A stretch of 64,000 nt of DNA. It comes from JAJFKX01 sp965230265. Lineage in GTDB: Bacteria > Pseudomonadota > Gammaproteobacteria > Xanthomonadales > Wenzhouxiangellaceae. Each line of letters opens with the position of its first letter. Position 1 is the first letter of the stretch. Below are positions 1-7,371 of the stretch, in pieces. Both the position numbers and the translations under genes were made by a program. Under the pieces are notes generated by a model, which saw only the letters and a list, made by a program, of their open reading frames with translations, did no database searches and was not told the DNA's origin. The stretch covers positions 186,001 through 250,000 of the forward strand of contig OZ245999.1 in NCBI GenBank assembly GCA_965230265.1, written 5' to 3'.

Positions 1-1
1 G

Positions 2-565
2 GCTCGGGCTGAAGTTAAGGCACCGTTTGATGGTGTTTTGGTCGAGCGGCTGGTGCAGATCGGTGAACGGGTTAGTCTGGGGCAGGTGGTCGCTCGTCTG
101 ACTGATCCGCAGTCCCTGGAAATTATTGCCCGGCCGCCATTGAACTACTTTTCGTTTGTGCAGCGTGATCAGCATCTGGAAGTAACAACCAGCGGTGGCA
201 GTGAATTTTGGCCTGTACGCAGTAAGGTGTCACTTGGCAATGAGCAAATTCACGTATTCGAAATTCGTCTGGATGTGAGTGGTGAGTTTTACGCAAATGG
301 CCAGACTGTCCGTGTCAGCGTGCCGATTGCAGCGCAGGCTGAAGTGATCGCGGTACCTCGTGATGCGCTGGTGTTGCGCAGTGATGGCACCAGCGTGTTC
401 GTTCTGCAGGAAGACATGACCGTTCGTCAGGTGAATGTCCGGGCTGGTGTTGGTGATGCCGACCTGGTGGGTATCGAGGGTGATGTTTTACCGGGCGATC
501 GCGTTATTATCCGTGGTAATGAACGCCTGCGGCCGGGCCAGAATGTTGAACTGGTTGGTGCCTGA
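2..565 (+). CDS. Efflux RND transporter periplasmic adaptor subunit (HlyD/AcrA family), C-terminal part
   Basis: The gene enters the window already in frame, so its N-terminus lies upstream. The visible part begins inside the lipoyl-like domain (AEVKAPFDGVLVERLVQIGE, the classic APFDG motif) and continues through the beta-barrel and membrane-proximal domains, ending RGNERLRPGQNVELVGA. Members of this family link an inner-membrane RND pump to an outer-membrane channel in the periplasm. No RND pump gene follows; the next gene is an unrelated antiporter about 170 bp downstream. Any partner pump must lie upstream or elsewhere. Family is clear; substrate is unknown. Confidence 0.88.
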   Translation, partial: ARAEVKAPFDGVLVERLVQIGERVSLGQVVARLTDPQSLEIIARPPLNYFSFVQRDQHLEVTTSGGSEFWPVRSKVSLGNEQIHVFEIRLDVSGEFYANGQTVRVSVPIAAQAEVIAVPRDALVLRSDGTSVFVLQEDMTVRQVNVRAGVGDADLVGIEGDVLPGDRVIIRGNERLRPGQNVELVGA

Positions 566-732
566 TAGCCTGTCGGTAAAGGCAAGAGTCTTTCAGTAAA
601 GATTGCCCGGAGATATTGGCTGAAAGCTTACCGGGCCAGCACAAATTCACGTTGATTATTCCGGATATGAAGGCGGCCCGATACTGCTCCGGCTAGGGCA
701 TAATAGGGCGTCAATCAACTACTGGATATCGT

Positions 733-2511
733 GTGGAACACATCAATTCCCATATTTTCTTGCAGGATGCGGTGGTCTTTCTGGCTGCGGCTTTGTTGGG
801 GCTGCTGATATTTCGCCGTTTGGGGCTGGGTTCGGTGCTCGGGTTTTTATGCGCTGGGGTACTGATCGGTCCATGGGGGATGGATTTTATGTCCAGCCCG
901 AGGGTTGTTTTGGGCTTTTCCGAAATCGGTGTGGTATTGCTGTTGTTTATTATCGGCCTGGAGGTACAGCCCAAGCGTTTATGGGAATCACGTAAACAGT
1001 TGCTGGCGCTGGGAACTTCACAATGGTTTATCTCAGGCCTGCTGATTTTCTGTTTGGCAATGTTGTTGGGTTTGGATTGGGCACCGGCTGCATTGCTGGG
1101 GTTAGTGCTGGCTTTATCCTCCACGGCGTTTGCTCTACAAATGCTGGCCGAGCGTAATGAGTTATCCAAGCCTCATGGACGACAAGGCTTTTCGGTGCTG
1201 TTGTTTCAAGATCTGGCAGTCATTCCGCTGTTGGTTCTGATTGCGTTGTTGGGTCAGGAATCCGGTGGTCTTAGCTGGAAGCCACTGGCAGGCATTGGTT
1301 TGATTATATTGCTGGCATTAAGTGCGCGTCATGTGCTGCGCCCGATGCTTAAGTTCGTGGCCCGTTCGAAAAGTCCCGAAGCGTTTACTGGTGTGGCGTT
1401 GTTATTGGTGTTTGCGGTTGCTGTGGCGATGGATGCTGCAGAATTATCGATGGCTTTGGGGGCATTCGTAGCGGGTATTTTGCTGGCCGATTCAGAATAT
1501 CGCCACGAACTGGAAGCGGCCATCGAACCCTTTAAAGGTTTGCTGATGGGGCTGTTCTTCGTGGCTGTGGGTGCCAGTATTGAACTGGGCCTATTGGTTG
1601 AGAAACCGCTGGTGGTGACCGCATTGGTCATCGTGTTGGTGTTGATTAAGTCCGGCGTGCTTTATTCATTGGGCCGGTTTAATGGTTTGAACCATGCTGG
1701 AGCGATCACTCTGGGCCTGGTGTTATGCCAGGGTGGTGAGTTTGCTTTTTTGCTGTTGGCAGAAATGAGCAATCAACAGATTATTCCATTGGCTGACAGT
1801 CAGTTATTGGTCTTGGTGGTTTCATTGTCGATGGCAATCACACCTTTGCTACTGTGGGTTTTCGATAATTTTATTGCCAAGCGACTGAATAAACCGGAGA
1901 GTCGAAATTTCGACACCATCGAAGACCATCGGCCACAGGTGATTATTGCCGGCTTTGGTCGCTTTGGTCAGATCGTTGGTCGGGTTTTGAGTATTCGCAA
2001 GATCAAATACGTTGCATTGGACAGTGACCCGACGCAGGTAGAACTGGTCAAACGTTTTGGCAATGAAGTGTATTACGGAGATGTCAGCCGTTTGGAATTA
2101 TTGCGTGCCGCAGGTGCCAGTGAAGCCAAGCTACTGGTGCTGGCACTGGAAGATGTAGATGCCAGTTTGCGTCTTGCTGAAATGATCTGTCCCAGCTTCC
2201 CTAATTTGAAAGTGTTCGCCAGAGCCCGCAATCGCGATCATGCCATACGGTTAACCAAGCTGGGTTGTCATATGGTGACACGTGAGATGTATGTTTCCAG
2301 CCTGGAGATGGCCAAAGCCACCTTAAGTGAGATCGGCCTGACAGAATCGGCAGCGGCCAATACCGTGCGGCTGTTTCGCCAGCACGATGAAGATTTACTG
2401 CAGGCTGCCATTGAACATGTCGATGATTTGGATAAGCGCATTGAAATGGCCAAACAGGCTCAAAGAGAGCTGGCAGAGTTATTTGCCAGTGATGAGGAAG
2501 CACAAACTTAG
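733..2511 (+). CDS. Kef-type monovalent cation:proton antiporter (CPA2 family) with RCK/TrkA-N domain
   Basis: Predicted inner-membrane K+/H+ antiporter of 592 residues. Residues about 5-385 form the hydrophobic Na+/H+ exchanger domain with many helices, including the segment MALGAFVAGILLADSEYRHE typical of KefB/KefC. A Rossmann RCK domain follows, with the dinucleotide motif GFGRFG at residues 407-412. The protein ends near the RCK domain, as in Kef proteins. The start is GTG at 733; no strong Shine-Dalgarno is visible. No kefF/kefG-type ancillary flavoprotein is adjacent, so glutathione gating cannot be claimed. The gene ends against a strong shared terminator. Confidence 0.9.
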   Translation: MEHINSHIFLQDAVVFLAAALLGLLIFRRLGLGSVLGFLCAGVLIGPWGMDFMSSPRVVLGFSEIGVVLLLFIIGLEVQPKRLWESRKQLLALGTSQWFISGLLIFCLAMLLGLDWAPAALLGLVLALSSTAFALQMLAERNELSKPHGRQGFSVLLFQDLAVIPLLVLIALLGQESGGLSWKPLAGIGLIILLALSARHVLRPMLKFVARSKSPEAFTGVALLLVFAVAVAMDAAELSMALGAFVAGILLADSEYRHELEAAIEPFKGLLMGLFFVAVGASIELGLLVEKPLVVTALVIVLVLIKSGVLYSLGRFNGLNHAGAITLGLVLCQGGEFAFLLLAEMSNQQIIPLADSQLLVLVVSLSMAITPLLLWVFDNFIAKRLNKPESRNFDTIEDHRPQVIIAGFGRFGQIVGRVLSIRKIKYVALDSDPTQVELVKRFGNEVYYGDVSRLELLRAAGASEAKLLVLALEDVDASLRLAEMICPSFPNLKVFARARNRDHAIRLTKLGCHMVTREMYVSSLEMAKATLSEIGLTESAAANTVRLFRQHDEDLLQAAIEHVDDLDKRIEMAKQAQRELAELFASDEEAQT

Positions 2512-2550
2512 TTGTTCGCTGAAACGACTCAGGTATTATTTTAGATCGTT

Positions 2551-2582
2551 AAAAAACGGCCAGAATAATCTGGCCGTTTTTT
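2551..2582. terminator. Bidirectional Rho-independent terminator
   Basis: A perfect 13-bp stem (AAAAAACGGCCAG / CTGGCCGTTTTTT) encloses a 6-nt loop. It has an A-run before and a T-run after, so it can work in both directions. It lies between the convergent antiporter gene and the DUF4097 gene. Confidence 0.9.
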
Positions 2583-2607
2583 GCGTATTTAAGGTTTTTG
2601 TGAGTCA

Positions 2608-3363
2608 TTATCCACGGCGGATTCTGATACTGCCGTTGACGCTTTCTGCAACCAGGCGTGCACTGCCTGAGCCATTGGTTGCTTCTACGGATTTGCCTGG
2701 TCCCCAGCGGTTTTTATGCTGTTTGACGATGGTCATGTCATCCACGCTCAAACCACCATTCATGTTTTCGGCTTCAACGGTGACATCGGCATTGGCGGGT
2801 ATATCCACCACAATGCTGCCATTGACGGTATCCATTTTGATACTGTCACTTCCACCCATGGTTAAGAAGCTGGCATCAATACCGCCATTGACGGTTTCCA
2901 GATCAACATCGCCACTCAGATTGTCTGCGTTAATGTCGCCATTGACTGTCTGGGCTTTAATATCGCCTTCGATATCGGTGATGTCTACATCACCATTGAC
3001 GGTAGTGGCTCGGTTGAGCTCAACACCGGCCGACAAAGTGACGATGTAATCTACCGATGCATGACCGCGACGCATTCTGTTGGGCAATTCAGTATCAATG
3101 ACTACCCGGCGACTGGATTCATCGATATTGATTTCAATACGATCAAGCAGTTCCTGAGAGCTGGCACGTAGTTTTGCCACCACCGAAGTGGTGCTGCCAA
3201 CCTGTATTTCCAGATCGCCGTTAACATTTTCAATACTAAAGCTGTCACCCGAACTCAGATCGAAATCGAACCGGCGTTCATCATTAACATCAGCCAGTGC
3301 AACGGCACTGAACAGCAGGCTTGAGAGCATGCTGGTAATGATCACTGTCTTAGATTTATACAT
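2608..3363 (-). CDS. DUF4097 family secreted protein with beta-helix-like VNG repeats
   Basis: 251 residues. An N-terminal signal peptide (MYKSKTVIITSMLSSLLFSAVALA) is followed by repeats carrying a recurring VNG motif (ENVNGDLEI, TTVNGDVDI, QTVNGDINA, ETVNGGIDA, DTVNGSIVV, ESVNGSIRI). This is the hallmark of the DUF4097 right-handed beta-helix fold, annotated in databases as putative adhesin. It probably acts in the periplasm or on the cell surface; its molecular role is unknown. An AGGAG ribosome binding site precedes the ATG. It is transcribed divergently from the sugar dehydrogenase operon. Confidence 0.82.
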   Translation of the reverse strand: MYKSKTVIITSMLSSLLFSAVALADVNDERRFDFDLSSGDSFSIENVNGDLEIQVGSTTSVVAKLRASSQELLDRIEINIDESSRRVVIDTELPNRMRRGHASVDYIVTLSAGVELNRATTVNGDVDITDIEGDIKAQTVNGDINADNLSGDVDLETVNGGIDASFLTMGGSDSIKMDTVNGSIVVDIPANADVTVEAENMNGGLSVDDMTIVKQHKNRWGPGKSVEATNGSGSARLVAESVNGSIRIRRG

Positions 3364-3463
3364 TGTTTTGACTCCTTGCAGGGGTATGTTGTCGGTCTAT
3401 TGGATGCATAACAGGCGTACCAGGTTTAAACTGATAGCAATTGTTTTGTATGGATTGAATAGG

Positions 3464-4624
3464 ATGATGGCTGAATTGGCATATTCTGCACAAAAAACAC
3501 CTGCTTTCGCTCGCTGGTCTGCCGCTGCACTGGTTGGGTGTTTGGTCACTGGCGCTGGTCTGGCAGCTGATTTGCCCCTGGATAAAATTAAGCTGCCCGA
3601 TGGCTTCAAGATTTCTGTATTTGCCGACAATGTTGAAAACGCCCGGCAAATGGTAAGAGGCAGTGATGGCACCATTTATGTGGGTTCACGTCGCGCTGGC
3701 CGAGTGTATGCAGTGACCGATGACGACAATGATTATGTCGCCAACAAGGTATACACCATTGATAGCAATCTGGATTTGCCCTCAGGGGTTGCCTATCGGG
3801 ATGGCAGTTTGTATGTGGGTGCCATCAGCCGGGTACTGCGTTATGACAATATTGCACAACAGCTGGATAATCCGCCCGAGCCTGTTGTCGTCCGTGGCGA
3901 TCTGCCAACCGATCAGCACCATGGCTGGAAATTTATTGCTTTTGGCCCTGATGGCAAATTGTATGTGCCCGTTGGTGCACCCTGTAATGTGTGTGATGAA
4001 GAGGGTTATGCCACCATCAAACGCATGAATGCCGATGGCAGTGATCTTGAAAATTATGCCTATGGTGTGCGCAATACGGTTGGTTTTGACTGGGACCCTG
4101 TCAGTAACGAGCTATGGTTTACCGATAATGGCCGTGATTTGCTGGGTGATGATATTCCTCCCTGTGAGCTAAATCATGCACCTCAGGCCGATATGCACTT
4201 TGGTTTCCCGTTTTGTCACGGCAGCGACGTTGCAGATCCGGAATTTGGTGAGCTGCGGGCCTGCAGTGAGTTCACACCACCTGCACAAAACCTGGGTGCG
4301 CATGTTGCACCATTGGGCATGGCGTTTTATACCGGTGATCAATTTCCGGAAAGCTATAAAAACCAGATCTTTATTCCTGAGCATGGCTCCTGGAACCGCA
4401 GCAGCAAAGTGGGTTATCGCATCACCAAGGTCAGTCTGGACGCTGACCGCAAAGTAACCGGCTATGAACCGTTTGCCACCGGTTGGCTGGAAGGTGAAGA
4501 AAATTGGGGCCGTCCTGCTGCGCTACTGATGATGCCGGATGGTTCTATGCTGGTCTCGGATGATCAGGCCGGTGTGATTTATCGCATCAGTTACGCCGCT
4601 GATTCTGAAGGTTCTGCACAATGA
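3464..4624 (+). CDS. PQQ-dependent sugar dehydrogenase-like protein (glucose/sorbosone dehydrogenase family)
   Basis: Secreted beta-propeller protein of about 386 residues. After a signal peptide ending near GAGLA|ADLPL come the family blocks PDGFKISVFADNV, LPSGVAYRDGSLYVG, HHGWKFIAFGPDGKLYVPVG, YGVRNTVGFDWDP, ELWFTDNGRD and FIPEHGSWNRSSKVGYRI. These match soluble glucose/L-sorbosone dehydrogenases, which oxidise aldose-type sugars with PQQ. The open frame extends far upstream, but the extension runs antisense through the neighbouring gene and lacks a signal peptide, so ATG 3464 is preferred. An LVGC tetrapeptide inside the signal region resembles a lipobox, but hydrophobic sequence continues after it. 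The stop overlaps the next ATG (ATGA). Confidence 0.85.
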   Translation: MMAELAYSAQKTPAFARWSAAALVGCLVTGAGLAADLPLDKIKLPDGFKISVFADNVENARQMVRGSDGTIYVGSRRAGRVYAVTDDDNDYVANKVYTIDSNLDLPSGVAYRDGSLYVGAISRVLRYDNIAQQLDNPPEPVVVRGDLPTDQHHGWKFIAFGPDGKLYVPVGAPCNVCDEEGYATIKRMNADGSDLENYAYGVRNTVGFDWDPVSNELWFTDNGRDLLGDDIPPCELNHAPQADMHFGFPFCHGSDVADPEFGELRACSEFTPPAQNLGAHVAPLGMAFYTGDQFPESYKNQIFIPEHGSWNRSSKVGYRITKVSLDADRKVTGYEPFATGWLEGEENWGRPAALLMMPDGSMLVSDDQAGVIYRISYAADSEGSAQ

Positions 4625-5247
4625 GGTTGTGGTCGAAAGATTTAGATGATGGTGGGCTGATAGATCCCAAATTCGCGTTTGGTCGCCAGCATGCCAGTGA
4701 ACACATGGCGTTATCTGATAATCTCAACCCTCACCTGGCGTGGTCGGGTGCACCTGAAGGGACACGCTCTTTTGTGCTGCTGTGTGTCGACCCGGATGTG
4801 CCGTCGGTGGTTGATGATGCCAATCAGGAGAACGTGTTTATCGATTTTAATCTACCGAGAGTGGACTTTTACCATTGGGCGATGATTGACATCAGCCCTT
4901 CGGTTACCGAGCTGATGCAAGGCAGTTGCAGTAGTGAGGCGATATCAGGCGGTAAACAAAACCCATCAGGTCCACCTGGAACCCGTCAGGGACTAAATGA
5001 CTACACCCGTTTTATGCAAGGCAGTCCGATGGAAGGTCAATACTACGGTTATGATGGCCCATGCCCACCATGGAATGATGAACGACTGCATCACTACCGT
5101 TTCATCATTTACGCATTGAGCATCGATAAACTGGATTTGCCGGATGGTTTTGATGGACGTGATGTTCAGGCTGCGATGCAAGGGCATGTGCTGGGCCATG
5201 CAGGTATTACTGGTAAATACACCTTGAATCCGCACGTGCGAACATAA
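4621..5247 (+). CDS. YbhB/YbcL family Raf kinase inhibitor-like protein (PEBP)
   Basis: 208 residues of the phosphatidylethanolamine-binding protein fold. Recognisable segments are NLNPHLAWSGAPEGTRSFVLLCVDPDVPS, with its ligand-pocket DPD, then FYHWAMIDI and GYDGPCPPWNDERLHHYRFIIYAL. No signal peptide is visible, so it is likely cytoplasmic. Bacterial YbhB/YbcL proteins bind small anions, but their role is poorly known. It is translationally coupled to the dehydrogenase upstream by a 4-nt overlap and to the cupin downstream by a 1-nt overlap (TAATG). Confidence 0.88.
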   Translation: MRLWSKDLDDGGLIDPKFAFGRQHASEHMALSDNLNPHLAWSGAPEGTRSFVLLCVDPDVPSVVDDANQENVFIDFNLPRVDFYHWAMIDISPSVTELMQGSCSSEAISGGKQNPSGPPGTRQGLNDYTRFMQGSPMEGQYYGYDGPCPPWNDERLHHYRFIIYALSIDKLDLPDGFDGRDVQAAMQGHVLGHAGITGKYTLNPHVRT

Positions 5248-5555
5248 TGCTCAAGCGTGATGCAGTAGTGCTCACCGATGATGTTCGTGTGATTGAATTT
5301 ACCATGGATGCAGGAGAGCGATTGGCCTGGCACTATCACACGGATATTGAGGAAAGTGTTTTTTGTCTGGCCGGAGAAATTTGTGTCTCTGATGAACAGC
5401 AAACTCAGGTATTACGTACGGGGCAACAGGCCAGGTTTGCGGCTGGAAAACCGCATGCATTGAAAAACATCAGTGAACAGTCGGCGACATACTTAGTGAT
5501 CCAACATGGTCGCTATGATTTTATTGAATGTGACCAGCCACACAGTGATTTCTAG
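5247..5555 (+). CDS. Small cupin-domain protein
   Basis: 102-residue single-domain cupin. The first cupin motif is seen in WHYHTDIEESVFCLAGEI (two His and a Glu as likely metal ligands), and the second region holds QQARFAAGKPHALKNIS with another His. It may bind a metal and a small ligand; substrate is unknown. It is the last gene of the coupled dehydrogenase-PEBP-cupin set and is followed 22 nt later by uppP, which may be co-transcribed. Confidence 0.75.
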   Translation: MLKRDAVVLTDDVRVIEFTMDAGERLAWHYHTDIEESVFCLAGEICVSDEQQTQVLRTGQQARFAAGKPHALKNISEQSATYLVIQHGRYDFIECDQPHSDF

Positions 5556-5576
5556 GTAAAGACAAACTTCATCGAG

Positions 5577-6365
5577 ATGACCCTCTTCCAGGCCATTATT
5601 CTTGCTATTGTTCAGGGCTTGACCGAGTTTTTGCCGATTTCCAGCTCTGGTCATTTGTTGCTGCTAAGTCAAACTACCGGGCTGCAGGATCAGGGTCAGG
5701 CATTTGATGCTGCGATACATTTGGGAACTTTGCTGGCAATCATGGTTTATCTGCGCCGTGATCTAATCGAAATCACAACCAGTTTGTTACAGCGAAAAAA
5801 CAATGAGGCTTCGCGACTGGGGGTTAACATTATTATTGCCAGTATTCCGGTTTTGCTGATCGGTTATCTGCTGGCCGACTGGATCAGTGCCAACACCCGC
5901 AGCATTCCGATGATTGCCACAACCACCATCGTTTTTGGCTTGTTACTGGGGCTGGCCGACTGGCTGGGCGTTGGTAGCAGAAAAATCAGTACCATCCGCT
6001 TACCGCAGGCAGTGATGATTGGTTTGGCGCAAGTGCTGGCATTAATTCCTGGTACCTCACGCAGTGGTGTGACCATGACGGCGGGCCTGGCATTGGGGCT
6101 GGATAGAGTGGCTGCGGCGAGATTTGCGTTTTTACTGTCGGTGCCGGTGTTGGCTGCAGCAGGCGGTTATAGCGTACTGCAAGTGGTCACTGACAGTACC
6201 AGCTCCACAGCGTCGGTGGGCTTATTGTTGACCGCGATGTTGGTTTCAGCCGTTATTGCATTTGCCACTATCAGTTTGTTTATTCGTCTTGTGGCCAGCA
6301 TTGGTATGTGGCCGTTTGTGATTTACCGATTGTTGTTGGGCCTGGCCTTGTTTTGGTTTTGGTGA
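5577..6365 (+). CDS. uppP: Undecaprenyl-diphosphatase UppP/BacA
   Basis: Integral membrane phosphatase of 262 residues that converts undecaprenyl diphosphate to the monophosphate. This recycles the lipid carrier for peptidoglycan and other envelope glycans and gives low-level bacitracin resistance. Both family signatures are present: QGLTEFLPISSSGH at residues 13-26 (the (E/Q)XXXE plus SSSGH catalytic block) and PGTSRSGVTMTAG in the second half. Length and hydrophobic profile match the family. The ATG lies 22 nt after the cupin gene. Confidence 0.96.
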   Translation: MTLFQAIILAIVQGLTEFLPISSSGHLLLLSQTTGLQDQGQAFDAAIHLGTLLAIMVYLRRDLIEITTSLLQRKNNEASRLGVNIIIASIPVLLIGYLLADWISANTRSIPMIATTTIVFGLLLGLADWLGVGSRKISTIRLPQAVMIGLAQVLALIPGTSRSGVTMTAGLALGLDRVAAARFAFLLSVPVLAAAGGYSVLQVVTDSTSSTASVGLLLTAMLVSAVIAFATISLFIRLVASIGMWPFVIYRLLLGLALFWFW

Positions 6366-6371
6366 ACATTT

Positions 6372-6442
6372 GTCGGTTTACGGCTGCGCCTAAACCGACC
6401 TACTTAGTAGGTCGTCTTAGACTCGAAGAGTCGTAAGACGAC
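6372..6442. repeat. REP-like cluster of three consecutive hairpins
   Basis: Three palindromes lie end to end between the convergent uppP and creatininase genes. The first is GTCGGTTTA - 10-nt loop - TAAACCGAC (6372-6399). The second is CCTAC-TTA-GTAGG (6399-6411). The third is a 14-bp stem with one bulge around a GAA loop (6411-6442, GTCGTCTTA-GACTC / GAGTC-G-TAAGACGAC). The first hairpin, with its purine/pyrimidine stem and CGGCTGCGCC loop, resembles extragenic palindromic repeats common in gammaproteobacteria. It may also stop transcription from both sides. Confidence 0.65.
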
Positions 6443-6454
6443 AATATCATTGTT

Positions 6455-7297
6455 TCACTGGCGGTTCTGTATCAGTGGTTCCTGTGAAAACCCATCAATC
6501 GCCAAAAATAACTGCTGCACCATAATTCCCAATGCTTGCTCACCCTTTTCAGCAGTGGCTTTGGTTGCATCGCCAAAAATGCCAGTTTCTGAATAAGCCG
6601 GGTCGCCGGGGTTACGGGAGAACAGGCCAGGGCGATAGCCCGGGTAGTCTTTTAAAGTGTCTAAACGTTCATCTTTAATGGCTTTGTCCATTTGCACTTT
6701 ATCACCCTGTAAAAACAGATTAATGCTGGTCTCGATTTCATCACTGTGGCCACCGGCTGCTTGTTCAGTAAATTCAGCAAATGCTTCGGTTTCCATATCC
6801 TCCCAGTTAATCAATAAAGTTGGCACCTCATGCTGAACTCGGATTTCTCGGGCAACGATACCCAACGGCAGGCCACTGGCTTTGCCAATGGACAGGTTCA
6901 GGTACAAAATCCGCTGTGCGCCGGAGCGGACCAGAGCTTCGGAAATTGACGTCATATAGTCGATGAATATGGTGGCATCAGTGACCTCTGAGCCCGGGTA
7001 ATCTCGGAATGCTGGTAACCACCCATGCAATACCGGTGGTGCAACCAGCACATTTTTATGCGCCACAGACTGATCGAGCAGATACTGCATCACCACCGCA
7101 TCGGCATTCATTGGAATGTGCGGACCATGCTCTTTAAAGCCTGCGGCGAATGGGATGATGACCACCGGCCGCGTCGTCAGCTCACGCTGTGCCTCCGGCC
7201 AGGTCAAATCGCCAAGCAGAGCCCCCTCTGCTGCCTGCAAGCTGGTGGGTATGAAAACAAGCAGGATCAGCACTAGTGATATAGATAAGCGGTACAT
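6455..7297 (-). CDS. Creatininase-family protein with signal peptide
   Basis: About 280 residues when started at the ATG at 7297, which directly begins a signal peptide (MYRLSISLVLILLVFIPTSLQAAEG). An upstream GTG at 7348 would add 17 residues and leave only 23 bp to the divergent gene. The creatininase fold is shown by PFAAGFKEHGPHIPMNADAVV (the family's E-HGPHLP metal-binding block) and GGHSDEIETS, matching the family's HAGxxETS block. The family contains amidohydrolases such as creatinine amidohydrolase and related cofactor-pathway enzymes. Most are cytoplasmic, so export is unusual. Substrate is unknown. Confidence 0.78.
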   Translation of the reverse strand: MYRLSISLVLILLVFIPTSLQAAEGALLGDLTWPEAQRELTTRPVVIIPFAAGFKEHGPHIPMNADAVVMQYLLDQSVAHKNVLVAPPVLHGWLPAFRDYPGSEVTDATIFIDYMTSISEALVRSGAQRILYLNLSIGKASGLPLGIVAREIRVQHEVPTLLINWEDMETEAFAEFTEQAAGGHSDEIETSINLFLQGDKVQMDKAIKDERLDTLKDYPGYRPGLFSRNPGDPAYSETGIFGDATKATAEKGEQALGIMVQQLFLAIDGFSQEPLIQNRQ

Positions 7298-7371
7298 GGT
7301 AGGTCTCTGATAGCCATCATTGAATAACGGGCTGTTAGAATAACTCACTTTTTCAATCTGTCGGACTCCTT

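Noticed and set aside
3188..3463. Long N-terminal extension of the sugar dehydrogenase
   Set aside because: It is antisense to the DUF4097 gene and would bury the signal peptide in the middle of the protein.
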